A stretch of 64,000 bases of DNA from Microglena sp. YARC (taxonomy: Eukaryota > Chlorophyta > Chlorophyceae > Chlamydomonadales > Chlamydomonadaceae): assembly GCA_022414725.1 (NCBI GenBank), contig CM039464.1, positions 54,742,361 to 54,806,360 on the forward strand. The letters run 5' to 3'. Positions 10,068 through 20,884 of the stretch are shown piece after piece (position 1 is the stretch's first letter; every line of letters starts with the position of its first letter). Under the pieces are notes generated by a model. It had not been told where the DNA came from. It searched no databases and was given only the letters and a program-made list of their open reading frames with translations. Position numbers and translations under genes: made by a program.

Positions 10068-10161
10068 AGCAAACGGGCTAGCCTTCGCCCCCCCCTCAAG
10101 CTTACGCCTCGTCATAGGGCGCAGCATTTATTTATTTATTTATTTATTTATTTATATACAA

Positions 10162-12048
10162 GGCACCGGTAGCAATTGCTATCCGGGACCCTGTTTGGGC
10201 CAAACCGTCTGCTACAATCGAATATAATAACCTGTTAGTTAGCAACGGTATGCCTCTACGTGATTGCAAGGTGCACACAGGAGCGCGTTGTAGCAGTTTG
10301 TGTACCTACTACCCATGCACGTTACTCAGCCCGCAGCCAGTGGGCGACTTGGAGGCTGATATAGTGATATACCATGCGTGTAAATAAGCCAAAGCTGGCC
10401 AAGTCTTTCAACTGTCTAATTCGCTTAGTCTGCACCCTGGTTTCCATTGGTATCGCATGGCGGTGAGCAGCCCAGAGTTGGCTGAAGAAGCATGTAACAA
10501 TCCAATCCTAGCGACACTTCATAGCTCCGACGCCAATTTAAATCCCAAAATATGCTGACCAGTCACACGGTGTGGACTCACACAAGTGTATATATGTATG
10601 TATGTTACAGTCCAGGGGTGGACACATAAGCTAAAGGGGCTTGCCCAACCTCGATATCAGGAGGGGCTAAAGCAAAAACAAGCACTGATGAACCAGGCCC
10701 CAACACACCTGGACCATAGTGCATGGTGCAACTAGGGTTGTTCATGATGCTGCGTCCTCCCTCGCAGGCGCAACGTCGAAGGGCCCATTCCGTTGCAGGA
10801 CGCAACGTGGGGAGGATCCGTTGCGTCGCATATGCAACTTCAGTGGGTTGGTTGCGTCGCAAAACACAGGCTATGGGTCGGTTATGGGTCGGTTGCGGGC
10901 CGGTTGCCTATTAGGACGCATGCTATGAAATGGTTGCTTCTGAGGACGCAGGCTGTACAATGTGTTGCTTCTCAAGACCCAGAGCTAGGGGTCTCCTGGT
11001 ATACCCTGGATGTAACCCGTTTCCAGTTGTGCCTTGCTTCTGTCTTTTTACAAGAAGTATGTTCGCCTCGAGGATGGGTCTCCGCGCGCCAGCACTAGAC
11101 TCGAGGTTTTGTGCTACCTATGCACGGCAGATGTACCGGATGTATGCTGCGGTCTAGGCTGTAGCTGATTTAGCTTGCGGGATTTGCCCGACACCTTGAG
11201 ACAATACTAATTACCAGCCGATCAGTCAAGCGAGGTTCTGGGACGGTCTGTACGGCAATCCATTATAGAACTGGGTTAATGGGTGCCGAGGCGCGCATTG
11301 CGCGATCCTCGGCCAGGCAAAAATTAAACGGTGCAGTATCCCATTTAGAGACCTGCGGCAGAAGCAGTCCACAGAGTGCAAGGTGGACCACGACTACCAA
11401 GAAACCACCTTGGTGATCATGGTTATCTTCCCGTCAGGTAAGTATGCTTTGAACGTGCCCGACAAGAGATAGGGGGGTGGCGACGCTGACGTCGTGACTA
11501 CCAGGCGGTGGTGGGCAAATCACTCTGGGCTGCAGAAACACGAGACAGCCAGCCTGGACACTCGACTACTACATACTACAGCGGCCGGCTAAAGAGCCTC
11601 CTAGATGGATTCGAGCCTGGGCAAGTCTGGGCACATTTTTAATCTGATTGAAGCCGTGTACGTGATTACATTCTGTAATCGGCAGTGTGGTGTGGTAGTG
11701 TTTATACTGCCCTCGTTTACTATGCCTGCAGGCGGTGAGCAGCCTAAAGGCTGAAATACCAAGTGACCAAAACAAAGTAAATACTCATTTTGGTGGTTGC
11801 CCCCAGTGCAAGCAAACGGACAGGCCCCCTACCCCAACCTCACGCCTCGCAATACGGAGTACTATTTATGCATGTATGCATTTATTTATGTACTTAAGTA
11901 ATTATGTATTTTTGTATTTATGTATTTATGTACCGGAATTTATGTATTCATGCATTTATTTAATTTAATACTCGTTTTGTGCCAAGCATTGATCACATGT
12001 ATCCGTGGCGCGCATTCATTATGCAGCAGAGTACTTTTCCACCACCGG
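10162..12048 (+). repeat. Satellite monomer 1 (left edge)
   Basis: Most diverged full copy. It has a 7-nt deletion (GCTGACCAGTCAC, near 10555), fewer TATG units, and private substitutions such as GTGCACACAGG and CCATGCACG. It shares TTTGAACGTG and CTATGCACGG only with monomer 2. Confidence 0.93.
10799..10827. other. Perfect inverted repeat inside the satellite monomer (first copy)
   Basis: GACGCAACG, 11-nt loop TGGGGAGGATC, CGTTGCGTC: a perfect 9-bp stem, within a ~100-bp cluster of further GTTGC and GCAAC motifs. The sequence recurs in every complete monomer. Confidence 0.85.
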
Positions 12049-13951
12049 GGCACCGGTAGCAATTGCTATCCGGGACCCTGTTTGGGCCAAACCGTCTGCT
12101 ACAATCGAATATAATAACCTGTTAGTTAACAACGGTATGCCTCTACGTGATTGCAAGGTGCAAACAGGAGCGCGTTGTAGCAGTTTGTGTACCTACTACC
12201 CATGTACGTTACTCAGCCCGCAGCCAGTGGGCGACCTGGAGGCTGATATAGTGATATACCATGCGTGTAAATAAGCCAAAGCTGGCCAAGTCTTTCAACT
12301 GTCTAATTCGCTTAGTCTGCTCCCTAGTTTCCATTGGTATCGCATGGCGGTGAGCAGCCCAGAGTTGGCTGAAGAAGCATGTAACAATCCAATCCTAGCG
12401 ACACTTCATAGCTCCGACGCCAATTTAAATCCCAAAATATGCTGACCCACGACCAGTCACACGGTGTGGACTCACACAAGTGTATATATGTATGTATGTA
12501 TGTATGTTACAGTCCAGGGGTGGACACATAAGCTAAAGGGGCTTGCCCAACCTCGATATCAGGAGGGGCTAAAGCAAAAACAAGCACTGATGAACCAGGC
12601 CCCAACACACCTGGACCATAGTGCATGGTGCAACTAGGGTTGTTCATGATGCTGCGTCCTCCCTCGCAGGCGCAACGTCGAAGGGCCCATTCCGTTGCAG
12701 GACGCAACGTGGGGAGGATCCGTTGCGTCGCATATGCAACTTCAGTGGGTTGGTTGCGTCGCAAAACACAGGCTATGGGTCGGTTATGGGTCGGTTGCGG
12801 GCCGGTTGCCTATTAGGACGCATGCTATGAAATGGTTGCTTCTGAGGACGCAGGCTGTACAATGTGTTGCTTCTCAAGACCCAGAGCTAGGGGTCTCCTG
12901 GTATACCCTGGATGTAACCCGTTTCCAGTTGTGCCTTGCTTCTGTCTTTTTACAAGAAGTATGTTCGCCTCGAGGATGGGTCTCCGCGCGCCAGCACTAG
13001 ACTCGAGGGTTTTGTGCTACCTATGCACGGCAGATGTACCGGATGTATGCTGCGGTCTAGGCTGTAGCTGATTTAGCTTGCGGGATTTGCCCGACACCTT
13101 GAGACAATACTAATTACCAGCCGATCAGTCAAGCGAGGTTCTGGGACAGTCTGTACGGCAATCCATTATAGAACTGGGTTAATGGGTGCCGAGGCGCGCA
13201 TTGCGCGATCCTCGGCCAGGCAAAAATTAAACGGTGCAGTATCCCATTTAGAGACCTGCGGCAGAAGCAGTCCACTGAGTGCAAGGTGGACCACGACTAC
13301 CAAGAAACCACCTTGGTGATCATGGTTATCTTCCCGTCAGGTAAGTATGCTTTGAACGTGCCCGACAAGAGATAGGGGGGTGGCGACGCTGACGTCGTGA
13401 CTACCAGGCGGTGGTGGGCAAATCACTCTGGGCTGCAGAAACACGAGACAGCCAGCCTGGACACTCGACTACTACATACTACAGCGGCCGGCTAAAGAGC
13501 CTCCTAGATGGATTCGAGCCTGGGCAAGTCTGGGCACATTTTTAATCTGATTGAAGCCGTGTACGTGATTACATTCTGTAATCGGCAGTGTGGTGTGGTA
13601 GTGTTTATACTGCCCTCGTTTACTATGCCTGCAGGCGGTGAGCAGCCTAAAGGCTGAAATACCAAGTGACCAAAACAAAGTAAATACTCATTTTGGTGGT
13701 TGCCCCCAGTGCAAGCAAACGGACAGGCCCCCTACCCCAACCTCACGCCTCGCAATACGGAGTACTATTTATGCATGTATGCATTTATTTATGTACTTAA
13801 GTAATTATGTATTTTTGTATTTATGTATTTATGTACCGGAATTTATGTATTCATGCATTTATTTAATTTAATACTCGTTTTGTGCCAAGCATTGATCACA
13901 TGTATCCGTGGCGCGCATTCATTATGCAGCAGAGTACTTTTCCACCACCGG
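12049..13951 (+). repeat. Satellite monomer 2
   Basis: 1903 bp. Keeps the left-edge variants TTTGAACGTG, CTATGCACGG and GCCTTGCTTCTG; private CTCCCTAGTTTCC near 12320. Confidence 0.93.
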
Positions 13952-15526
13952 GGCACCGGTAGCAATTGCTATCCGGGACCCTGTTTGGGCCAAACCGTCT
14001 GCTACAATCGAATATAATAACCTGTTAGTTAACAACGGTATGCCTCTACGTGATTGCAAGGTGCAAACAGGAGCGCGTTGTAGCAGTTTGTGTACCTACT
14101 ACCCATGTACGTTACTCAGCCCGCAGCCAGTGGGCGACCTGGAGGCTGATATAGTGATATACCATGCGTGTAAATAAGCCAAAGCTGGCCAAGTCTTTCA
14201 ACTGTCTAATTCGCTTAGTCTGCTCCCTGGTTTCCATTGGTATCGCATGGCGGTGAGCAGCCCAGAGTTGGCTGAAGAAGCATGTAACAATCCAATCCTA
14301 GCGACACTTCATAGCTCCGACGCCAATTTAAATCCCAAAATATGCTGACCCACGACCAGTCACACGGTGTGGACTCACACAAGTGTATATATGTATGTAT
14401 GTATGTATGTTACAGTCCAGGGGTGGACACATAAGCTAAAGGGGCTTGCCCAACCTCGATATCAGGAGGGGCTAAAGCAAAAACAAGCACTGATGAACCA
14501 GGCCCCAACACACCTGGACCATAGTGCATGGTGCAACTAGGGTTGTTCATGATGCTGCGTCCTCCCTCGCAGGCGCAACGTCGAAGGGCCCATTCCGTTG
14601 CAGGACGCAACGTGGGGAGGATCCGTTGCGTCGCATATGCAACTTCAGTGGGTTGGTTGCGTCGCAAAACACAGGCTATGGGTCGGTTATGGGTCGGTTG
14701 CGGGCCGGTTGCCTATTAGGACGCATGCTATGAAATGGTTGCTTCTGAGGACGCAGGCTATACAATGTGTTGCTTCTCAAGACCCAGAGCTAGGGGTCTC
14801 CTGGTATTCCCTGGATGTAACCCGTTTCCAGTTGTGCCTTGTTTCTGTCTTTTTACAAGAAGTATGTTCGCCTCGAGGATGGGTCTCCGCGCGCCAGCAC
14901 TAGACTCGAGGGTTTTGTGCTACCTATACACGGCAGATGTACCGGATGTATGCTGCGGTCTAGGCTGTAGCTGATTTAGCTTGCGGGATTTGCCCGACAC
15001 CTTGAGACAATACTAATTACCAGCCGATCAGTCAAGCGAGGTTCTGGGACAGTCTGTACGGCAATCCATTATAGAACTGGGTTAATGGGTGCCGAGGCGC
15101 GCATTGCGCGATCCTCGGCCAGGCAAAAATTAAACGGTGCAGTATCCCATTTAGAGACCTGCGGCAGAAGCAGTCCACTGAGTGCAAGGTGGACCACGAC
15201 TACCAAGAAACCACCTTGGTGATCATGGTTATCTTCCCGTCAGGTAAGTATGCTTTGGACGTGCCCGACAAGAGATAGGGGGGTGGCGACGCTGACGTCG
15301 TGACTACCAGGCGGTGGTGGGCAAATCACTCTGGGCTGCAGAAACACGAGACAGCCAGCCTGGACACTCGACTACTACATACTACAGCGGCCGGCTAAAG
15401 AGCCTCCTAGATGGATTCGAGCCTGGGCAAGTCTGGGCACATTTTTAATCTGATTGAAGCCGTGTACGTGATTACATTCTGTAATCGGCAGTGTGGTGTG
15501 GTAGTGTTTATACTGCCCTCGTTTAC
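13952..15526 (+). repeat. Satellite monomer 3, part left of the copia element
   Basis: Carries GCTATACAATG and GGTATTCCCTGG, variants shared only with monomer 4 on the other side of the copia element. It is cut after ...CTCGTTTAC and resumes at 22393. Confidence 0.93.
15522..15526. other. Target-site duplication, left copy (TTTAC)
   Basis: TTTAC before the left LTR matches TTTAC at 22393-22397. Uninterrupted monomers have a single TTTACTATGCC here, so insertion and TSD are directly visible. Confidence 0.93.
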
Positions 15527-15828
15527 TGTCAGCATGAATTGCGGTGCTCTCACGCGTTTTATGACTTGGTGACTACTTATGTACTTCCTTAGAACTATCG
15601 GTCCTGAGAGTACTATGTCAGCTTACTGTTGACTGCGTCATCGGTTCTTCTGACACGCGCTGTCTAACCTGTACCCTGATCAGGTTCCAGGCTACCGCCC
15701 CCCTTTCCTCCGCTGGTGTCCCTTTATGGTTCCACTATCTTTTGTAATAATTATTCTCGTCTCCGCATTTATAGATTGGCGTGCTGCACACACTAAGTCC
15801 ACTCTCCGGAGTGTTATCCAAGCTGATA
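15527..15828 (+). repeat. Left LTR of the copia element
   Basis: 302 bp, TGTCAGCATG to AAGCTGATA. It ends in TA instead of the usual CA; the end is fixed by the TSD at the right LTR. A TATA-like ATTTATAG lies near 15767. Confidence 0.93.
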
Positions 15829-15865
15829 GGTTATACGGTCCCTCATTTACTACCACTGCTTTGCG

Positions 15866-18043
15866 ATGCAACTTCCGCGAGGGCCTCCCGCTAATTTTGA
15901 GAAACTCCACGACAAGAATGGAGAATCTTGGACGCGCGGGATGCGCAGTGTCATTATAAGCAATGGCTGCGACCGTGTCCTTCCTAAGGAGGACCCGGGT
16001 CCTCTTGATGATTGGCTAGACGTCTGTGCACCAGCTGCCTCTGCTAGCGGTCATGAGAGTCCTTCCGCCATCGTGGAAGTGACCCCCCCCAATCAATCCT
16101 CCACCTTTACGGCTCCTTCTGCTACTGTCCGACGTCTCTCTCCTGAGATTGAGGACGTTCTGATGCGACTCTGCTGTGTTTCCACTCAGATTATCCAGTA
16201 CGCAGGGGCGCCTCCACCTCCTGATGCCCGTTTTGACTACGACTATCAAGAACTTGCTCGTCATCGCCGTGCAGATGGCTATGCTGATGACTCTGATGAT
16301 GGTGATGAAGATCTGCAGAGTGCTATGAGTGGTGACTTCGGTGGAGTCACTCCTTCCACTGCTACTCGAGTGTTCAATTCTACCGTCTCTCCTGTGTATG
16401 AGCCTCTGTCGGCACCTGCTCTTGCGCCTTCCCCGGAGTTTAAGCCTGATCCAGTCTCTGCGCCTCTGCTTGCGCCCCTTCCACCTGTCCACCCGGAGGT
16501 GGCCAGGCCGTCTTTGATGCAGAAGTCTGCGTCTTTCACCTTGCCTCCGGACCGAGGTCTGTCTGGCTACAATACTCGTGCTCGAGAGGCTTCTGCTGCT
16601 GCTGGCCGCGCATCCTTTGCTGGCCCTTCGCAGGAGCCCCCTCCACCCCCCCCTCCGCCTGTGGAGCAGCCCCCTGCTCCTGGCCCTCCGCCATATGTGC
16701 CTCCTTCGCTGTCATGCGACTCCTGGGAGCATCTGCTCGATGGCGGACATCCTCTGCGTCTATCCCTGCAGGAATGCCGTCTTATCCGCCAAGCTCAACA
16801 TGCTGGGGAATCCTTGGACCGCACTCTGTACGGTAGGCTGGATATGACTGCCACTCAGGCTATGGTTGATAGCAAGGGTCGCCCTAGGCCTAGGCGTGTG
16901 ATGGCTTATTCTGAGCTAGGTCTAGAGTGTCGGGCTTTTCTGGGACCTGTTATGCCAGGGATTAACTACCCTCCTGCTAATGGTGTGACCTCTGGAGGGG
17001 TTGGGCGTAGGAACAGTGACCTGCGAGGTTACCAGTTTGTTAAGGTGCCACTCCCTTTCTGTCCTGTTCGTCCTGATTTCGAGCTCATTGTGCGTGTTGC
17101 GCGTTCCCTAGATCTCATCAGGAACTTAGATGACCAGCGCGCTTATGACGCTGGTCTTGCTGCTGAGTATTTTCTGGCGATTCGTGAGTCTTTAGCTCCT
17201 CGGTGTGCTCCTCCTGCTGCTGGAAATTCGGCCTCTCATGGTGAGTCTAGTGTCGATCCTGCACTGTTGGGTTTCAGTGCGCTTACCCTACCCCGCCAAG
17301 AGTTCATGATCTTATCCATGATGCTTGCCAACATGACGGATGCCCTAGTCAAGGTGTATAGGGACTTTGCTTCACCTCGGGATATCTTTTTGCATATCCG
17401 GAGGCAGCAGTCCGATGCCCTTGCCTCGCGTGTCCCTCTCTTGCTGAAGGAGTATCATGCTTCGGCCATGGGCACTCATGAGCAGGTTGACGCTTTCTTT
17501 CGTCGGGTTCGCGGTATGTGCACTGACCTGCGCAGTGCTGGGTTTCCGCAGACTCAGCGTCACGCCATGGGCATTATAGTTCAAGGTGCGAGTCTGCCCC
17601 GGTTCGAAACGCTGCGGATTAAGTATGGTATCCTGATATACAACCAGCAACCTGTTGAGTACTGGTCCTGTCTAGAGGAATATAGGCAGCTAGATATTCT
17701 TAACATAGCGCTCCCTCAGTCGGATTCCAGGCATCCTGGTTGGTCCCGGACCGCTCCTCAGTTTCCTGCTAATGCTGCATTTCAGCGGCGGCAGAAGACT
17801 GGTGGTGGTTCTGGGTCGAACAAGAGGCGCCTGGAATGCACCTGGGGACCATGCCCCCACAAGGATGGTCACTCGGAGGACCGTTGCTGGACGAAGTTCC
17901 CTGCCCTGCGAAGGGTCCCTGGTCGTGCAGAACCAACGCTTCCTTCACCGTTGCCTGCTAACCTGGCCCTTCCAGGTCACCTTACTCCAAAGCAATTGTC
18001 TTCCTTGCAGGCTCAAATTGATGGGTTTGCTATGCAGAAGTAG
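15866..18043 (+). CDS. gag: Copia Gag polyprotein, ending at a TAG that may be read through
   Basis: ATG at 15866, 725 codons, stop TAG at 18041-18043. The structural protein packages the element's RNA. The N-terminal ~270 residues are acidic and Pro/Ser/Ala-rich with a PPPPPPP tract. A capsid-like helical part follows (YRDFASPRDIFLHIRRQQ, YHASAMGTHEQVDAFFRRV). A CCHC zinc knuckle near the C-terminus reads CTWGPCPHKDGHSEDRCW (from 17837). At 725 residues it is longer than many copia gags. The reading frame stays open after the TAG straight into protease, so Gag-Pol by stop readthrough is likely. Confidence 0.88.
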   Translation: MQLPRGPPANFEKLHDKNGESWTRGMRSVIISNGCDRVLPKEDPGPLDDWLDVCAPAASASGHESPSAIVEVTPPNQSSTFTAPSATVRRLSPEIEDVLMRLCCVSTQIIQYAGAPPPPDARFDYDYQELARHRRADGYADDSDDGDEDLQSAMSGDFGGVTPSTATRVFNSTVSPVYEPLSAPALAPSPEFKPDPVSAPLLAPLPPVHPEVARPSLMQKSASFTLPPDRGLSGYNTRAREASAAAGRASFAGPSQEPPPPPPPPVEQPPAPGPPPYVPPSLSCDSWEHLLDGGHPLRLSLQECRLIRQAQHAGESLDRTLYGRLDMTATQAMVDSKGRPRPRRVMAYSELGLECRAFLGPVMPGINYPPANGVTSGGVGRRNSDLRGYQFVKVPLPFCPVRPDFELIVRVARSLDLIRNLDDQRAYDAGLAAEYFLAIRESLAPRCAPPAAGNSASHGESSVDPALLGFSALTLPRQEFMILSMMLANMTDALVKVYRDFASPRDIFLHIRRQQSDALASRVPLLLKEYHASAMGTHEQVDAFFRRVRGMCTDLRSAGFPQTQRHAMGIIVQGASLPRFETLRIKYGILIYNQQPVEYWSCLEEYRQLDILNIALPQSDSRHPGWSRTAPQFPANAAFQRRQKTGGGSGSNKRRLECTWGPCPHKDGHSEDRCWTKFPALRRVPGRAEPTLPSPLPANLALPGHLTPKQLSSLQAQIDGFAMQK

Positions 18044-18049
18044 CAGGTA
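18041..18049 (+). promoter_or_regulatory. Candidate stop-codon readthrough site between gag and pol
   Basis: TAG CAG GTA: one UAG with CAG next, which fits the first half of the plant-virus type readthrough context (UAG CAR YYA); the second codon is GUA and not YYA. Gag and protease are in the same frame with no other stop between, which favours readthrough over frameshifting. CAGGTAAGC also looks like a splice donor, but the nearest acceptor is only ~30 nt away and would not remove the TAG. Confidence 0.6.
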
Positions 18050-19360
18050 AGCCCTGTCCTATTCTCCTGCACCTCTAGGTTCTCAAATGTGTGTAGTCCG
18101 AGCCTGTCTGAGGGGGTCTGGCATGTGGATTCTGGAGCTGGAATGTCCATCACAGGTGATAGATCTTTGTTCACTGTGTTTGATGTTCCACTGAATCTGC
18201 CATCAGTTCGATTTGGTGATGGTGTGGTTCAACGGGCAGTAGGTAAGGGATCCATTGAGTTATGTAGTGATTGGTTACCAACACCAATCATTCTAACTAA
18301 TGTTCTCTACATACCTCACTGTCCGGTGAACCTCCTGTCAGTAAATGCTGTGGCTCATTCTCTCCACTGCAAGATTTCTTTTGATAGTATTAGTTGCACT
18401 GCCACTCAGGGCTCTTCTATTCTCTGGTCCTTCCCTGCCTCCAGTGATGTGTTTTACAAGTTTGCATGTAGGCCTTGTTACACCACCAGTGGCTGTTCGT
18501 TTGGTGCTGACAATTACCCAGTTTTTGCACTTGATGTTGATAAGGACGGTGGAGTTGTTATCCCTATCACTCCTGAATGGCTGTGGCATAGGCGGCTGGG
18601 TCACCCCGGCTATGATGCCATGCACAGACTTGTCAAGAAGGGTATGGTTAAGAACTTACCCCTCTCACTCAACCAGGTCCAAAAACTGGCTAAGATCCCT
18701 TGTGATGCTTGTCAAAAGGCTAAGGGCAAACGTCTCCCTTTTCCTAAAGCAAGCACTACTCCGATCAATGCACCTCTCCAACGCCTTCACTTGGACATCA
18801 TGGGGCCAGTTCATATTAGAGGTCTGCGTGGGGAGTTTTATATTCTGTGCCTCACAGACCAACACTCTGGCTATGCTGAAGTGTTGTGCTTGAGGACCAG
18901 GGATGAAGCTCCCTTAGCAGTTCAGACTATCATCCTCAGATGGATGAATCAGCTGCACGGATTTGCCTTTAAGTGCCTGAGGTCTGACAGGGCTAAGGAG
19001 TTTATAGTAAAGTGGTTTGAGGATTGGCTGATATCGGTTGGGGCAGTGCATGAGTTATCTTTGGCATACACTGCACAGCAGAATGCAACTGTGGAGAGGT
19101 ACAATGGGGTCTTACAGTCTATAGCTAGGAGCATCCACCTGGAGTCAAAGCTAACTAAGTCTTTCTGGCCCTATGCCTTCCTAGCTGCGTGTTACCTTCG
19201 TAATCGCTTGCCCAATCAGGGAGATAAGACTCCTCATGAGCTTTTCTTTGGAGTTCAGCCTGATGTGTCGATGTTGCGCGTGTTTCGGATGCCCTTGCTA
19301 CGTTACGTTAGTCAATGGGAAGAAGCGCAACAAGCTGGACGAAAGGGCGTTATCTGGTAG
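18044..19360 (+). CDS. pol: Copia pol, protease and integrase part (frame lost near 19283)
   Basis: Continues the gag frame. Aspartic protease motif WHVDSGAGMSITG (Asp at 18128). GAG-pre-integrase zinc-binding region WLWHRRLGHPG...CDACQKAKGK. Integrase core with Asp 18794, Asp 18986 and Glu 19094; the second Asp and the Glu are 35 residues apart, the DD35E spacing. Around the second Asp the usual NGGEF is RAKEF. At 19283-19285 a T run has one base more than the downstream frame needs, so this frame ends at 19360 in an unrelated tail. Confidence 0.9.
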   Translation, partial: QVSPVLFSCTSRFSNVCSPSLSEGVWHVDSGAGMSITGDRSLFTVFDVPLNLPSVRFGDGVVQRAVGKGSIELCSDWLPTPIILTNVLYIPHCPVNLLSVNAVAHSLHCKISFDSISCTATQGSSILWSFPASSDVFYKFACRPCYTTSGCSFGADNYPVFALDVDKDGGVVIPITPEWLWHRRLGHPGYDAMHRLVKKGMVKNLPLSLNQVQKLAKIPCDACQKAKGKRLPFPKASTTPINAPLQRLHLDIMGPVHIRGLRGEFYILCLTDQHSGYAEVLCLRTRDEAPLAVQTIILRWMNQLHGFAFKCLRSDRAKEFIVKWFEDWLISVGAVHELSLAYTAQQNATVERYNGVLQSIARSIHLESKLTKSFWPYAFLAACYLRNRLPNQGDKTPHELFFGVQPDVSMLRVFRMPLLRYVSQWEEAQQAGRKGVIW

Positions 19361-19703
19361 ACTGGTTGGGTATTCCCTGGTGAGTAAGGGTTATTTTGTT
19401 TGGGTTCCTAAGTTGCGCCAGGTAGTAGAGAGTCGTGATGTACTCTTCTATGAGCAGTTTGATCATAACTGTATTCCTGGGCTATCTCCCTATGACGGGT
19501 CGCCGTATGTCTCTCGCATCCCTGCCGCTATCAACGGACATATGCCTGTGCCTACGGTTAATTCCCTTGACCCTTTGCTAACCCCAATTGTCGACCGCTG
19601 CCCTGATCATGGGATGACCTTGCGTCCCAGGTCAGGGGCTGATGGTGCTGTATTGTGTGTGAAGGCACTGGGCGGGGCGAGATTCTGCAGTTCTTTCAGA
19701 TAA
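19286..19703 (+). pseudogene. pol: Copia pol, end of integrase in the +1 frame
   Basis: Continues the integrase with FGCPCYVTLVNGKKRNKLDE and GYSLVSKGYFVWVPKLRQVV, typical of the copia integrase C-terminus, in the frame one base later than 18044-19283. Its stop at 19701-19703 comes after a second frame change near a G run at 19673-19680. Confidence 0.85.
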
Positions 19704-20080
19704 AATCTTAGCCGAATCGCAGGGGGTCGCCAGGCCCTCCTCTGCGCCACATTTCGTCGGTGAAGATTTAGGATTACGACAGCCTTCGATCATAGTGGTA
19801 CCTGGATCAGGTCCATTGACTAATAGTCGCCAACCTCCGACCACCTCGGATGACTCGCGGGTGTCGTTCATTCAGACGCCTCCTGTCGTCCCTGGTGGAT
19901 TACTCGGGTCAAGGCCATGTGATGAAGTAGCCGTTGCCGATAGTGCAAGTGATGATCTGGAACACTGGTCGGGTTCCGATACTGCGTATGGCTGGGGTGT
20001 TCCGGTCGACCCAGGCTTCGTTGATATAGAGGCAAATAAGGCCGGCCCTGTTCAAAACCAGGCAGTAGTTCTGCGCTGGG
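19681..20080 (+). pseudogene. pol: Copia pol, linker between integrase and RT in a third frame
   Basis: Open in the third frame (...KILAESQGVARPSS..., TPPVVPGGLLGSRPC...) with the low-complexity acidic/Pro-Ser character of copia linkers. It returns to the RT frame near a G run at about 20075. There are no motifs here, so the exact switch points are uncertain by some tens of bases. Confidence 0.6.
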
Positions 20081-20884
20081 GGCTATACTACCGGTTACTG
20101 CTGATACTGCTGATATCCCCGCTGCTCATGTACAAGTACACTGCTTGTACGTGGGAGCATACATTTCCACTTCCACTGAACTGACCTTCAAAGCTGCCAT
20201 GCTTCCCACCAACCCTGACAGGGATCAATGGCTCCTTGCTATGAAGGATGAGATGGCGTCCCTACATGCCCATGGCACTTGGGCGCTCACTCCACTGCCT
20301 CCTAAACAGAGGGTCCTGTCTGGCAGGTGGTTATTTGTGAAGAAGGTTGGGGTTGATGGTTCTATTCGCTTCAAGGCACGTTTTGTGGTTCGTGGTTTTC
20401 TGCAGCGTCCTGGGTTGGATTTTCATGATGTATATGCCCCCGTTTCTTCTAAAGCAGGTCTGAGGGTGCTCCTGGCTGCCATCACTCATAGGAAGATGTT
20501 TGTTCGGCAGCTGGACATCAAGACTGCATTTCTGAATGCTCCCCTTGAACCTGGTCTGGACCTGTACTGCCACCAGCCTGAGGGCTTTAAGGTACTTGGT
20601 CCTAACGGTGTTCCCCTTGTGTGCAAGCTGATCAAGTCCCTTTATGGTTTGAAACAGGCGCCCAGGGCTTGGAGTATGGATGTCAAGCGGGTTTTGGTTG
20701 CACATGGTTTTTATTATGTGCAAGGCGGAACCTGCTCTGTATTTAGGAGGGATTCTAATGGTGGGTGGAGCTATGTCCTAACCTATGTTGATGATTTTAT
20801 CTGTGCTTTTAGTGAGCTGGATAGGTATGTTTTGCTGATCAAGGCTATGGAGAAAGCTGGCTGGGAGGTCAAAGAGATGGTGTG
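20081..20884 (+). CDS. pol: Copia pol, reverse transcriptase part
   Basis: RVT_2-type reverse transcriptase: WLLAMKDEMASL, GRWLFVKKVG, KARFVVRGF, QLDIKTAFLNAPL, LIKSLYGLKQAPRAWS and the catalytic YVDD (Tyr at 20784). Copies element RNA into DNA in the particle. Intact through the active site, then leaves the frame near 20880. Confidence 0.92.

Noticed and set aside
11602..11625. Possible Pol III B box (GATTCGAGCC) in the satellite monomer
   Set aside because: One base off the consensus, and no convincing A box or tRNA-like structure upstream.
18047..18078. Mini-intron at the gag-pol junction (CAG|GTAAGC to CACCTCTAG)
   Set aside because: Only about 32 nt long, too short for normal splicing, and it would not remove the upstream TAG.
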